Assembly: GCA_038323475.1 (NCBI GenBank) | Contig: JBBQHA010000105.1 | Location: 1-11,390, forward strand | Length of the DNA: 11,390 nt | Origin: SZAS-103 sp038323475 | Lineage (GTDB): Bacteria > Pseudomonadota > Gammaproteobacteria > Xanthomonadales > Xanthomonadaceae | Direction of reading: 5' to 3' | Shown here: positions 1-6,240 of the stretch, one piece after another | How the letters are laid out: each line of letters opens with the position of its first letter | Position numbering within the stretch: the stretch's first letter is position 1 | The notes under the pieces: generated by a model | The model's database searches: none | What the model was told of the DNA's origin: nothing | The model's input: only the letters and a program-made list of their open reading frames with translations | Position numbers and translations under genes: made by a program

Positions 1-213
1 GTTCAATATTCAGTCGGCGCCGACACGAAAGGCGCTGCGACGAGGAAGTAGTGCTTTGCTTCCACGCAGCCGGTCGCACCGATCGTGCTGCCCGCTGTGG
101 ACGCCATCGTCGTGTACCTGCTGTGGCACGAATACAGCACGCGCAGCTTGATCGAAAGAATATCGTGGTCTGTCCCCGATACCCTCGACGTCAAGGCATA
201 CCACGGGAGCTGA
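1..213 (+). pseudogene. 3' end of a membrane-protein reading frame, interrupted by an in-frame TAG
   Basis: Forward frame 1 reads from the window edge to TGA at 211-213, broken only by TAG at 49-51. After the TAG the codons are strongly GC-rich at position three. They encode a hydrophobic segment (PIVLPAVDAIVVYLLW) followed by a polar tail ending DVKAYHGS, which looks like the last transmembrane helix and cytoplasmic end of a membrane protein. The part before the TAG (ending DTKGAATRK) is less clearly coding. Two readings are possible: a decayed gene with a nonsense codon, or an upstream gene that truly stops at 51 with a separate short ORF behind it (possible GTG start at 85). I do not recognise the family. 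The stop lies 5 bp before the next ATG, and that gene's ribosome site (GGGAG) sits inside this tail, so the two could be translationally coupled. Confidence 0.4.
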
Positions 214-218
214 TCGCC

Positions 219-1007
219 ATGACCCACCTCGACCTGGCAAAGCGTGCGACCGGCTGCGGACTTGCCCTCGTGGCCGCGTGTCGGGCCGTTTCCGCGATGG
301 CGCGCTCCGGCGAAGTTGCCGCCAAGGCGCCAGCCGACAATTCCGATGCGCGTCCCCTGGTGACCGAAGTCGACCGGCGCATCCTCCAGCGTGCGCGGGA
401 ACTGCTCGATGCGCCGGCGCAATGGAATCGCAAGTGTCCCGCGCAGGCGCCAACGGTCAGCCTGTCTTGCGCGCTGGAACGGGCGACAGTCTGGATCGGT
501 GGCAAGGCCGAGCACCGCGGCACGGCATTGCAGGAGGTGCGCTTCGTGATCGACAAGTTCGCATTTACGCGCAACAACGATCATCGCCTGATGGACTACA
601 ACATCGACCCGTCGACGACCTTCGCCGACATCCAGGAAGTGCTGCGCATCGCCGAGAGCATCTTCACGCGGCGCCTGAGCGGCGACGGCCCGGGGAAGGT
701 CACGACCGGACCTGATGGCCCGACCGTGTCGAGATGCAGTGACATTCCGTCCAGGGCGTCGATGCCGACCCGTTGCGCGTCCATGATCGCCATCCGCGAT
801 CAGAATTTTGCGCCCGCCGTCGTGATTCCGCGTGCCAGCGGATCGAGCCCGCGCGCGATGTCGCGTATCTGGCCGTCGCTCGATTTGTCCAGCTGCACGA
901 GCGCGCAAGAGCAAGGCCCGCCAATCGGCGGGCCTTGTCGTTTCATTGGCGCGGCGCGATGGGCGCCGCCCGGACCGCATCAGTTCGCATTGATCCAGGT
1001 GATGTAG
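219..1007 (+). CDS. Putative exported/lipid-anchored DUF6197-like protein with doubtful C-terminal extension
   Basis: The ATG at 219 is preceded by GGGAG about 9 nt upstream. The N-terminus has Lys-Arg, a short hydrophobic stretch and VAAC at residues 18-21, which fits a lipobox; a plain signal anchor is the alternative. The core, residues about 50-153, contains ARELLDAPAQW, CALERAT, HRGTALQEVRF and HRLMDYNIDPSTTFADIQEVL. The last part resembles the 'N-x-P-x-T-T-x-x-D' ending of DUF6197-type hypothetical proteins; this is a weak family guess and no function is known. After about residue 153 the sequence becomes rich in Ser, Arg and Pro and looks like non-coding readthrough. The frame runs through a perfect hairpin at 913-936 and overlaps the convergent gene by 28 bp. 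The native protein probably ended near 680-720, so the stop may have been lost or a frameshift may have occurred. The start is fairly sure, the end is not. Confidence 0.55.
   Translation: MTHLDLAKRATGCGLALVAACRAVSAMARSGEVAAKAPADNSDARPLVTEVDRRILQRARELLDAPAQWNRKCPAQAPTVSLSCALERATVWIGGKAEHRGTALQEVRFVIDKFAFTRNNDHRLMDYNIDPSTTFADIQEVLRIAESIFTRRLSGDGPGKVTTGPDGPTVSRCSDIPSRASMPTRCASMIAIRDQNFAPAVVIPRASGSSPRAMSRIWPSLDLSSCTSAQEQGPPIGGPCRFIGAARWAPPGPHQFALIQVM
911..943. terminator. Rho-independent terminator-like hairpin between convergent genes
   Basis: A perfect 10-bp stem (AAGGCCCGCC at 913-922, GGCGGGCCTT at 927-936), extended by one more C-G pair, encloses an AATC loop. On the plus strand it is followed by GTCGTTTCATT, moderately T-rich; on the minus strand by GCTCTTGC. 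It lies 43 bp past the minus-strand protease stop and downstream of the core of the plus-strand gene, so it probably serves both. Confidence 0.75.
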
Positions 1008-1636
1008 TCGGACAGCTTCGTATACGTCTGGAGATGGTTGGCGGTGGAGTAGTAATTGATCATGCCGTTCACCGTGGTGTCGACGGTCGCGGTCACGAAG
1101 TCGCCGGGCGTGTAGGTGTAGCCCGCCGTGGTGGCCAGGGTCCACGGCGACACGATCGTCGTCTGCAGCACGTTGTGGTTGGTGCCATTCAGTCCGAAGC
1201 CGATCTGCTTGAACTGGGTGCCGACGGCATTGGAGAACGACGCGGCGATGAGCGCGCCCGACACGCTCGAGTTGAAGGTCAGCGCAGACACGTGGATGAT
1301 CGCGAGGTCGTTGCTGTACGGCGCGCCGTTGATGTAGCTCGGGTGCCGCACGATGGACAGGGCGGTCCGCAGCTGGCAGGTCCCGCATGTCGTCACGGTA
1401 CGATCGGAGGAGCCGGCCAGGATGCTGTAGCTGGCGATGGCTCCGCCGACGGCGTGCGCCGGGACGAGGATGCGGGTCGGGCTGAGGATCACTCCATACG
1501 CCGCGTGCGAGCCACTGACGCGCAAGGACACGAAAGTTCCGGTCGGTGCCATCCCGGGTTGCACGGTCGCGGAGGCGGCCGCAGTCAGCAGGAAGGCAGC
1601 AACGGCCAGGCAGGAAGACGACTTGATATTGAACAT
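980..1636 (-). CDS. Secreted trypsin-fold (S1 family) protein lacking a recognisable catalytic serine
   Basis: The protein has 218 residues. Residues 1-23 form a signal peptide with likely cleavage after ASA, so it should be periplasmic or secreted. The trypsin fold is suggested by ILVPAHAVGG, where His61 sits in the position of the TAAHC histidine; by YSNDLAIIHVS, where Asp110 matches the catalytic Asp of the NDIALL motif; and by an ending TYTKLSDYITWINAN that closely follows the C-terminal helix of trypsins (VYTRVSxYxxWI). A Cys pair (CGTC, 84-87) lies between His and Asp. The GDSGGP block is absent; the nearest sequence is PGDF at 177-180, so the Ser nucleophile appears lost. It may be a pseudoprotease or a deletion derivative. 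The ATG at 1636 has GAGG just upstream. Two tandem palindromes lie at -23 to -65 and may control it. Confidence 0.8.
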   Translation of the reverse strand: MFNIKSSSCLAVAAFLLTAAASATVQPGMAPTGTFVSLRVSGSHAAYGVILSPTRILVPAHAVGGAIASYSILAGSSDRTVTTCGTCQLRTALSIVRHPSYINGAPYSNDLAIIHVSALTFNSSVSGALIAASFSNAVGTQFKQIGFGLNGTNHNVLQTTIVSPWTLATTAGYTYTPGDFVTATVDTTVNGMINYYSTANHLQTYTKLSDYITWINAN

Positions 1637-1658
1637 GGGAACCTCACTCGGGGGAAAG

Positions 1659-1701
1659 GCGCACGTGCAGCGTGCGCAAGGACCGCACGTGGATCGTGCG
1701 G
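1659..1701 (-). promoter_or_regulatory. Two tandem 7-5-7 palindromes upstream of the trypsin-fold gene
   Basis: GCGCACG-TGCAG-CGTGCGC (1659-1677) and CCGCACG-TGGAT-CGTGCGG (1683-1701) are both perfect inverted repeats with 7-bp arms and a 5-nt spacer. They repeat with a 24-bp period and share the core CGCACGTG. They lie 23 to 65 bp before the start codon at 1636. They could be a double operator for a dimeric regulator or hairpins in the 5' leader. No T-run follows either, so they are not terminators. Confidence 0.5.
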
Positions 1702-1781
1702 GGTCGTTTCAAGCAACCGGATGTGTTTGTAGCACCGGTGCTGAAGGACCGAACGAGCATTTCGGGGGGGCCACCCAAAAA

Positions 1782-1819
1782 AGAAGTTTCGGTGTCATCA
1801 AGAAGTTTCGGGGTCAGGC
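1782..1819. repeat. Imperfect tandem repeat, 19-bp period
   Basis: AGAAGTTTCGGTGTCATCA (1782-1800) is followed directly by AGAAGTTTCGGGGTCAGGC (1801-1819). The first 11 bases are identical, and so is a GTCA four-mer after one mismatch. A related TTCGGGG occurs just upstream at 1761. The GGGGTCAGG ending recalls sequence near small transposase genes in this group of bacteria, so this may be scar DNA from a lost mobile element. That link is from memory and unproven. Confidence 0.45.
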
Positions 1820-2008
1820 CACGATTGCCTGGCAAACCACCGGACTCTTTTCAACGAACCCAACGCAGTGGCCTGCGAACGCGCCAGCGCGCCTGGCAAT
1901 TGGCGCTCGCATCGGCATCGTCGAACGGTCGTTCGGCTGCCGGCGCACATCTTGCTTCATCCACGAACCACATGACCCGACCCGCGCAACGCTGCGCTCT
2001 TGCGGAGT

Positions 2009-2683
2009 CTAGAAAAGCGATCGTCGCGCGGAGACGTGGATGCCCGTTGCGGCCAAGCCAGCGCGGCAGATATCACACAGGTCGTGGCTGCCATCCACCG
2101 TGGCAATCCTGCTTTCCGCGTCGTGCATGATGCAGTGGGCGCTCGGGCAGTGGGAAAGCCCGAAGCAATGACCCAATTCGTGGACGGCCACTTTGACGAA
2201 GCGCTCGCTGGCTTGAACGGCGTCACGAGCGCCGTGCGCGCAGCGAAAAGACGAGACGACCCCGGAGGTGCCTGCGATGCGCGCGAGTCCCAATACCCCC
2301 CAGTCGTGGACGTCCCCCTTCGTGATCGATATGTCGGCGCTGGTCAGGCCCAATATCCTCGTGCCATTCGCAGGTAGACGGGTGCGCAGAACCTCGAGCA
2401 ACCGGTCGGCCCTGTAACGGTTGCGCGGTGGATAGAAGGCACTTTGGGGCAGTGGCAGGCTGGGCAAGATCCGGACAGGGATGCCATACACGGCGAAGAG
2501 TGCTGCGCGGATGCGATCGCTATCCGGAAGCGGAGTTGCAGTGCCGAAAGGCTGGAGAAAGACGTGCTCCGGCTTGGTGTTGCGGAGCACATGCCAGGAA
2601 AGGGAAAGCGTGCCTGCGGTCGCAGCGGTCATCGCGATCGCTTTCAGGAACGAGCGTCGTGAAATGGCGATATCTCCCGTCAT
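2009..2683 (-). CDS. Tat-exported archaemetzincin-family zinc metalloprotease
   Basis: The protein has 224 residues. The segment at 168-206 matches the archaemetzincin signature HExxHxxGxxHCx4CxM...CxxC: His168, Glu169, His172, Gly175, His178, Cys179, Cys184, Met186 and the pair Cys203/Cys206. Met186 to Cys203 spans 16 residues, against about 17 in the family. In this family one zinc is catalytic (three His, Glu as base) and a second is held by four Cys. GLARIAGTSGVVSS at 132-145 fits the segment before the active site. The N-terminus carries a textbook twin-arginine motif, SRRSFLK (8-14), then a hydrophobic stretch, so the protein should leave the cytoplasm folded. Known archaeal members are cytoplasmic, which makes this form unusual. 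The ATG at 2683 has AGGAG about 12 nt upstream. It is divergent from the M13 peptidase. The substrate is unknown. Confidence 0.88.
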   Translation of the reverse strand: MTGDIAISRRSFLKAIAMTAATAGTLSLSWHVLRNTKPEHVFLQPFGTATPLPDSDRIRAALFAVYGIPVRILPSLPLPQSAFYPPRNRYRADRLLEVLRTRLPANGTRILGLTSADISITKGDVHDWGVLGLARIAGTSGVVSSFRCAHGARDAVQASERFVKVAVHELGHCFGLSHCPSAHCIMHDAESRIATVDGSHDLCDICRAGLAATGIHVSARRSLF

Positions 2684-2900
2684 ATGCGTTTTTCACTCCT
2701 GCCGAACGACAATTTCAGAAGATGCTTGCTGGCGCAAAGCACGTTTCCTGACACCGTTCGTGAGCCGCCTGTTCTTCTGCCTTGTCCGGATATATGGAGG
2801 AATTTCGGCGTCGACATGGCAGGCCAATGACGTTTGCCCCATCTGCTCCCCATCGCCGTCGACTATATTGCCAGCATCCCCGAGAACGATAGGTGACCCC
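2684..2900. other. Divergent intergenic region between two peptidase genes
   Basis: This 217-bp stretch must hold the promoters of both the archaemetzincin (minus) and the M13 peptidase (plus). It is visibly less GC-rich than the genes. TATATT at 2864-2869 could be a -10 box for the plus gene but has no good -35 at the right distance. An open frame runs through it continuous with the M13 gene, but its composition is not coding-like. Confidence 0.4.
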
Positions 2901-4919
2901 GTGAAACGACATGGCCTCGCGCTTGGCGCGTTGTTCGCACTGACCACCACCGCCACCGCCGCCGTGCACGGCATCGATCCGGGCGACATGAATCAGGGAG
3001 CGAACGCCTGTACCGACTTCTTCGATTACGCCAACGGCGCGTGGCGCAAGGCGCATCCGATCCCCGACTACATGGATCGCTGGAGCCGGCGCTGGGAATC
3101 GGGCGAAGTGAACAAGGAACACGTGCGCGACATCCTCACCGGGGTGTCGGCGCGCACGGACTGGCCCGCCGGTAGCGCCGAGCAGTTGTCGGGCGATTTC
3201 TACGCCGCGTGCAGCAACGAGACCCAGGCCAACCAGTTGGGCCTGAAGCCGGTGCAGCCATTGCTGGACGAAGTCGCCGCGGTCAAGACGCGCGCCGACG
3301 TGCAGCGCGTGATCGGCCACCTGCACGGGATCGGCGTCAACGTCGGTTTCGCAATGTATGCGAACCAGGACCTGCATGAGCCGACGCAAATGGTGGCGCA
3401 ACTGGACGCCGGCGGGTTGGGTTTGCCCGATCGCGACTACTACCTCAAGACCGAGCCCCGTTTCGTCGAGGCCCGCGCGAAATACCACGAGCACGTTGCG
3501 AAGATGTTCACGCTGGCCGGTTCGGCGCCGGCGGCGGCAGAGGCGTCGGCGAACTCGGTGTTCGATTTCGAAAAACGCCTGGCTGAGGCATCGCTCGACA
3601 ACGTCGCCTTGCGCGATCCGGTACTGCAGGACCACAAGACCACGTTCGGCGCGCTGGTGAAGATGGCGCCCGATTTCGACTGGGCGGCCTATTTCGATGG
3701 CGCGCAAGTGCCGCGCATCGACTTCAACGTGACGCAACCGAAATTCGTGCAGGCCTTCGACCACGAGATGGCGAGCGCAACGATTGCGCAGTGGCGCGAC
3801 TATCTGTCCTGGCACGTGCTAGACACCTTCGCCAACGAGCTGTCGGCGCCGTTCGTCGAACAGAATTTCGCCTTCTACAGCAAGTACCTGAGTGGCGCGA
3901 CCGCGATGAAGCCGCGCTGGAAGAACTGCGCCGAAGCCACCGACAGCCAGTTGGGCGACGCGCTGGGCAAGGCCTACGTGGAGAAATACTTCCCGCCAGA
4001 GGCCAAGGCCCGCACGCAGGAGATGGTCAGGAACATCCTGCTCGCCATGCATGACACGATTGATGGCCTGAAATGGATGAACCCGGAGACCAGGACCAGG
4101 GCGCTGCAGAAACTCGCCACCTTCAACGTGAAAGTCGGCTATCCGGACAAATGGAAGGACTACGCCGGAGTGACGATCGGGCGCAGTTCGTATTTCGACG
4201 ACTTCGTCGCCGCGATCCGCTGGAACACGCGCGACAACCTGTCGCAAATCGGCAAGCCGGTCGATCGCAGCCGCTGGGGCATGACGCCGCCGACATCGAA
4301 TGCCTATTACAACGCGTCGATGAACGAGATCGTCTTCCCGGCCGGCATCCTGCAACCGCCAGCGTTCGACGTCACCGCTACCGATGCGGTCAACTACGGC
4401 GCGATCGGCGTCGTCATCGGACACGATATCAGCCACGGCTTCGACGACTCCGGCGCGCAATTCGACGGCCAGGGCCGGCTGAGCAATTGGTGGACACCGG
4501 CCGATCACCAGCAGTTCGAGGCGCGCGGCCAATGCGTGGTCAAGCAATTCGACGGCTATTTCATCGAGCCGGGAGTCCATCACAACGGCAAGCTGGTGCT
4601 GGGCGAATCGATAGGCGACCTGGGCGGCGCGAAACTGGCGTACCTCGGCTACAAGAAGTCGCGCGAAGGCAAGGGCCCGGAAGCGACCATCGACGGCTTC
4701 ACACCCGAGCAGCAGTTCTTCATCGCCTGGGGCCAGTGGCGCGGCGACGAAACCCGCCTGGAAACGCAGCGCACGATGGTGCAGGGCGACCCGCACCCGA
4801 TCGCCAAGTTCCGCGTCAACGGCCCGCTGTCGAATCTGCCCGCGTTCCAGGCGGCATTCAGCTGCAAATCCGGCGACGCGATGGTGCGGCCGGATGCCGA
4901 TCGCTGCGAGGTGTGGTGA
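2901..4919 (+). CDS. Secreted M13-family metallopeptidase (neprilysin/PepO type) with HDISH active site
   Basis: I chose GTG at 2901 because AGGTG lies 8-12 nt upstream and a signal peptide follows at once (KRHGLALGALFALTTTATA); the open frame extends further upstream without coding character. This gives 672 residues, normal for bacterial M13 enzymes, which trim peptides in the periplasm. Recognisable parts are the N-terminal CTDFFDYANGAW block, the substrate-binding NAYY (467-470; NAFY in neprilysin), FPAGILQPP, the zinc site GHDISHGFDDSG (His508, His512), GESIGDLGG (Glu569 third ligand, Asp573), and His632 and Arg638 spaced as in neprilysin His711/Arg717. The C-terminus RCEVW matches the family ending CxVW. 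The catalytic glutamate of HExxH is Asp509 here, confirmed by the codon GAT, so activity may be weak or altered. It stands alone downstream of a divergent promoter region. Confidence 0.93.
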   Translation: MKRHGLALGALFALTTTATAAVHGIDPGDMNQGANACTDFFDYANGAWRKAHPIPDYMDRWSRRWESGEVNKEHVRDILTGVSARTDWPAGSAEQLSGDFYAACSNETQANQLGLKPVQPLLDEVAAVKTRADVQRVIGHLHGIGVNVGFAMYANQDLHEPTQMVAQLDAGGLGLPDRDYYLKTEPRFVEARAKYHEHVAKMFTLAGSAPAAAEASANSVFDFEKRLAEASLDNVALRDPVLQDHKTTFGALVKMAPDFDWAAYFDGAQVPRIDFNVTQPKFVQAFDHEMASATIAQWRDYLSWHVLDTFANELSAPFVEQNFAFYSKYLSGATAMKPRWKNCAEATDSQLGDALGKAYVEKYFPPEAKARTQEMVRNILLAMHDTIDGLKWMNPETRTRALQKLATFNVKVGYPDKWKDYAGVTIGRSSYFDDFVAAIRWNTRDNLSQIGKPVDRSRWGMTPPTSNAYYNASMNEIVFPAGILQPPAFDVTATDAVNYGAIGVVIGHDISHGFDDSGAQFDGQGRLSNWWTPADHQQFEARGQCVVKQFDGYFIEPGVHHNGKLVLGESIGDLGGAKLAYLGYKKSREGKGPEATIDGFTPEQQFFIAWGQWRGDETRLETQRTMVQGDPHPIAKFRVNGPLSNLPAFQAAFSCKSGDAMVRPDADRCEVW

Positions 4920-5035
4920 CGACGGAGCGGCGCGGAATCGGCAGTGCCGGAGCCGCTTGCCGAGGATGGACTGGCGCTTCCACCTATCCTCAAGCAAGCT
5001 GTCGCTGACACCGTTCTTTCGGAGGGGAGCGCCCG

Positions 5036-5407
5036 ATGAACATCCTGTTGTGGGTCCTGCAGATCCTCGCCACGCTCCTGTACGGAGCATCGGGTGTCAT
5101 GAAGGTCTTCATGTTCGACAAGATCAGCGCGGACGTGCCGTCGTTCGGGGCGTTGCCGCGGGGAGCCTGGGCGGCGCTCGGCATGGTCGAACTCGTCTGC
5201 GCGGTCGGGCTGATCGTTCCCGCTGCTTTCCACTTGCAGCCGGTGCTCACGGTGGTGGCCGCCAAGGTCCTGGGAATCGAGAGCCTCGTGTTCATCGGGG
5301 TGCACGTGGAGTACCGCGAGATCGCGCCCATCGTCATGAGCGCCGTGTTGGGCCTGCTCATGGCGTTCGTCGCGTACGGCCGGATGTTCCTGCAGCCGAT
5401 CTCCTGA
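5036..5407 (+). CDS. DoxX-like small integral membrane protein
   Basis: The protein has 123 residues with four hydrophobic helices at roughly 5-22, 43-64, 68-90 and 98-118, the size and topology of DoxX-like proteins. GASGVMKVF after the first helix resembles the G-x-x-K segment common in that family, as does the Glu52 region in helix two. Such proteins sit in the inner membrane; some associate with thiol or respiratory metabolism, but nothing here fixes a role. The ATG at 5036 has a strong ribosome site, GGAGGGG, about 7-9 nt upstream. A 116-bp gap separates it from the M13 gene, so it probably has its own promoter, although none is clear. It is convergent with the trmY-like gene. Confidence 0.75.
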   Translation: MNILLWVLQILATLLYGASGVMKVFMFDKISADVPSFGALPRGAWAALGMVELVCAVGLIVPAAFHLQPVLTVVAAKVLGIESLVFIGVHVEYREIAPIVMSAVLGLLMAFVAYGRMFLQPIS

Positions 5408-5432
5408 AACAATGGTGGAGCGTCCCAAGTCT

Positions 5433-5490
5433 GTCATCCAGAGCATCGCGAGGGATCCGTGTTGCGAAGACGCAGCGACTTCGGGATGAC
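5433..5490. repeat. REP-like dispersed repeat between convergent genes
   Basis: This is a 58-bp element bounded by GTCATCC (5433-5439) and its inverted copy GGATGAC (5484-5490). The inside (GCGAGGGATCC, then CGCAGCGACTTCG) follows the 'GTCATCC-GAG-GCAGCGA-GGATC' pattern of dispersed palindromic repeats common in Xanthomonadales and other proteobacteria. Its place between two converging genes is typical; it may help terminate both transcripts. Confidence 0.6.
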
Positions 5491-5558
5491 CGGCTTTGTT
5501 GTCGAGAAGCGCTTTCCCGGTGCGCGATGGTGCTGCGGGCTGCGTTCGGATCAGGACG

Positions 5559-6152
5559 TCATCGCTGATCCAGTTCGTGGTGGATCAACACGACGCATTG
5601 CGAAGCGAACAGCATTTTCGATCCCAGCGCGATGTTCTTCGCACCCAGGCGTTCGAGGGTGTGGAAGGTCTTTTTCGGCATCGGGATATGGTCGGTCAGC
5701 AGGAAGCATGGATTGCCGAGGAACACCTGCTCACGAATCGAAGTGCCTTTCGGGTCCATCACGAACAGCTGATGATCCTCGGCCAGTTCCTGCACCAGCC
5801 GCTCGAAGCTCAGCGTGCGCACCGTAACGCCCGATTCCACCGGTCGCATCTCTTCCTTTCCCATCCCCCTGGAAGCATCCAGCGCCTTGGCGATCTTTCC
5901 CAGCAGCGCACGTTCGTCGAAGCCGCCGATGTCATGCATCGCGTTGGCCTCGAACCGGATCGTGCGGGAGAAATCCCGGGTGCTTTCCAGCACCAGGTAG
6001 ACCGTTACGTCCTCGCGGTGCGACTGCGCCACGAAGACCGCGTTCATCAGCGTATGCGCGAGGATTTCGGTGTGGGCCTCCTTGCCGATGGAGGCCAACA
6101 GTTCCTGGCCGTCGGTGGGTGCCGCCCGCGCTCTGAGTACAAAGGTTCGCAT
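5559..6152 (-). CDS. TrmY-like tRNA pseudouridine-N1-methyltransferase (bacterial branch)
   Basis: The protein has 197 residues and covers the whole TrmY/PF04013 SPOUT methyltransferase family from end to end. It begins MRTFVLRARAAPTD. It then has HTLMNAVFVAQSHREDVTVYLVL (33-55), the TIRFEAN segment (64-70), and the C-terminal cofactor-knot region with GNPCFLLTDHIPM (146-158), LGAKNIALGSKMLFASQCVV (169-188) and the ending HHELDQR. Archaeal TrmY makes N1-methylpseudouridine at tRNA position 54 using S-adenosylmethionine; bacterial homologues such as those in Vibrio have no proven substrate. Start choice: ATG at 6152 matches the conserved N-terminus and has AGGA about 8 nt upstream; the open frame beyond it is not coding. 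The lipoprotein gene lies 88 bp upstream on the same strand, so the two may share a transcript. Confidence 0.88.
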   Translation of the reverse strand: MRTFVLRARAAPTDGQELLASIGKEAHTEILAHTLMNAVFVAQSHREDVTVYLVLESTRDFSRTIRFEANAMHDIGGFDERALLGKIAKALDASRGMGKEEMRPVESGVTVRTLSFERLVQELAEDHQLFVMDPKGTSIREQVFLGNPCFLLTDHIPMPKKTFHTLERLGAKNIALGSKMLFASQCVVLIHHELDQR

Positions 6153-6240
6153 GTGTGTCCTGACAGATTGGTCGACCCGCGCGTCACATCGCGTGCCGCC
6201 GCCATTGTCCACGAACAACGGCTTCGCCGATGCCGCGTTT

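Larger units (their letters stand above)
1637..2008. other. 372-bp gap between two minus-strand genes
   Basis: I find no convincing gene here; reading frames on both strands look like shadows. Features visible are two tandem palindromes (1659-1701), a 12-bp perfect palindrome AGCACCGGTGCT (1731-1742), a G7 run followed by an A6 run (1764-1782) and an imperfect 19-bp tandem repeat (1782-1819). From 1820 to 2008 I see no structure. The upstream control region of the trypsin-fold gene must lie in the first part. Confidence 0.6.

Noticed and set aside
3..1388. 461-codon open frame on the minus strand
   Set aside because: It is Arg/His-rich throughout and runs antisense or out of frame to better supported genes; it is a GC-driven shadow.
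2481..2900. Upstream extension of the M13 peptidase reading frame
   Set aside because: It lacks a coding-like composition, overlaps the divergent archaemetzincin gene, and would bury the clear signal peptide that starts at GTG 2901.
5548..5571. GGATCAG...CTGATCC inverted repeat spanning the trmY-like stop codon, as a terminator
   Set aside because: The arms are perfect but the loop is 10 nt and no T-run follows on the minus strand.
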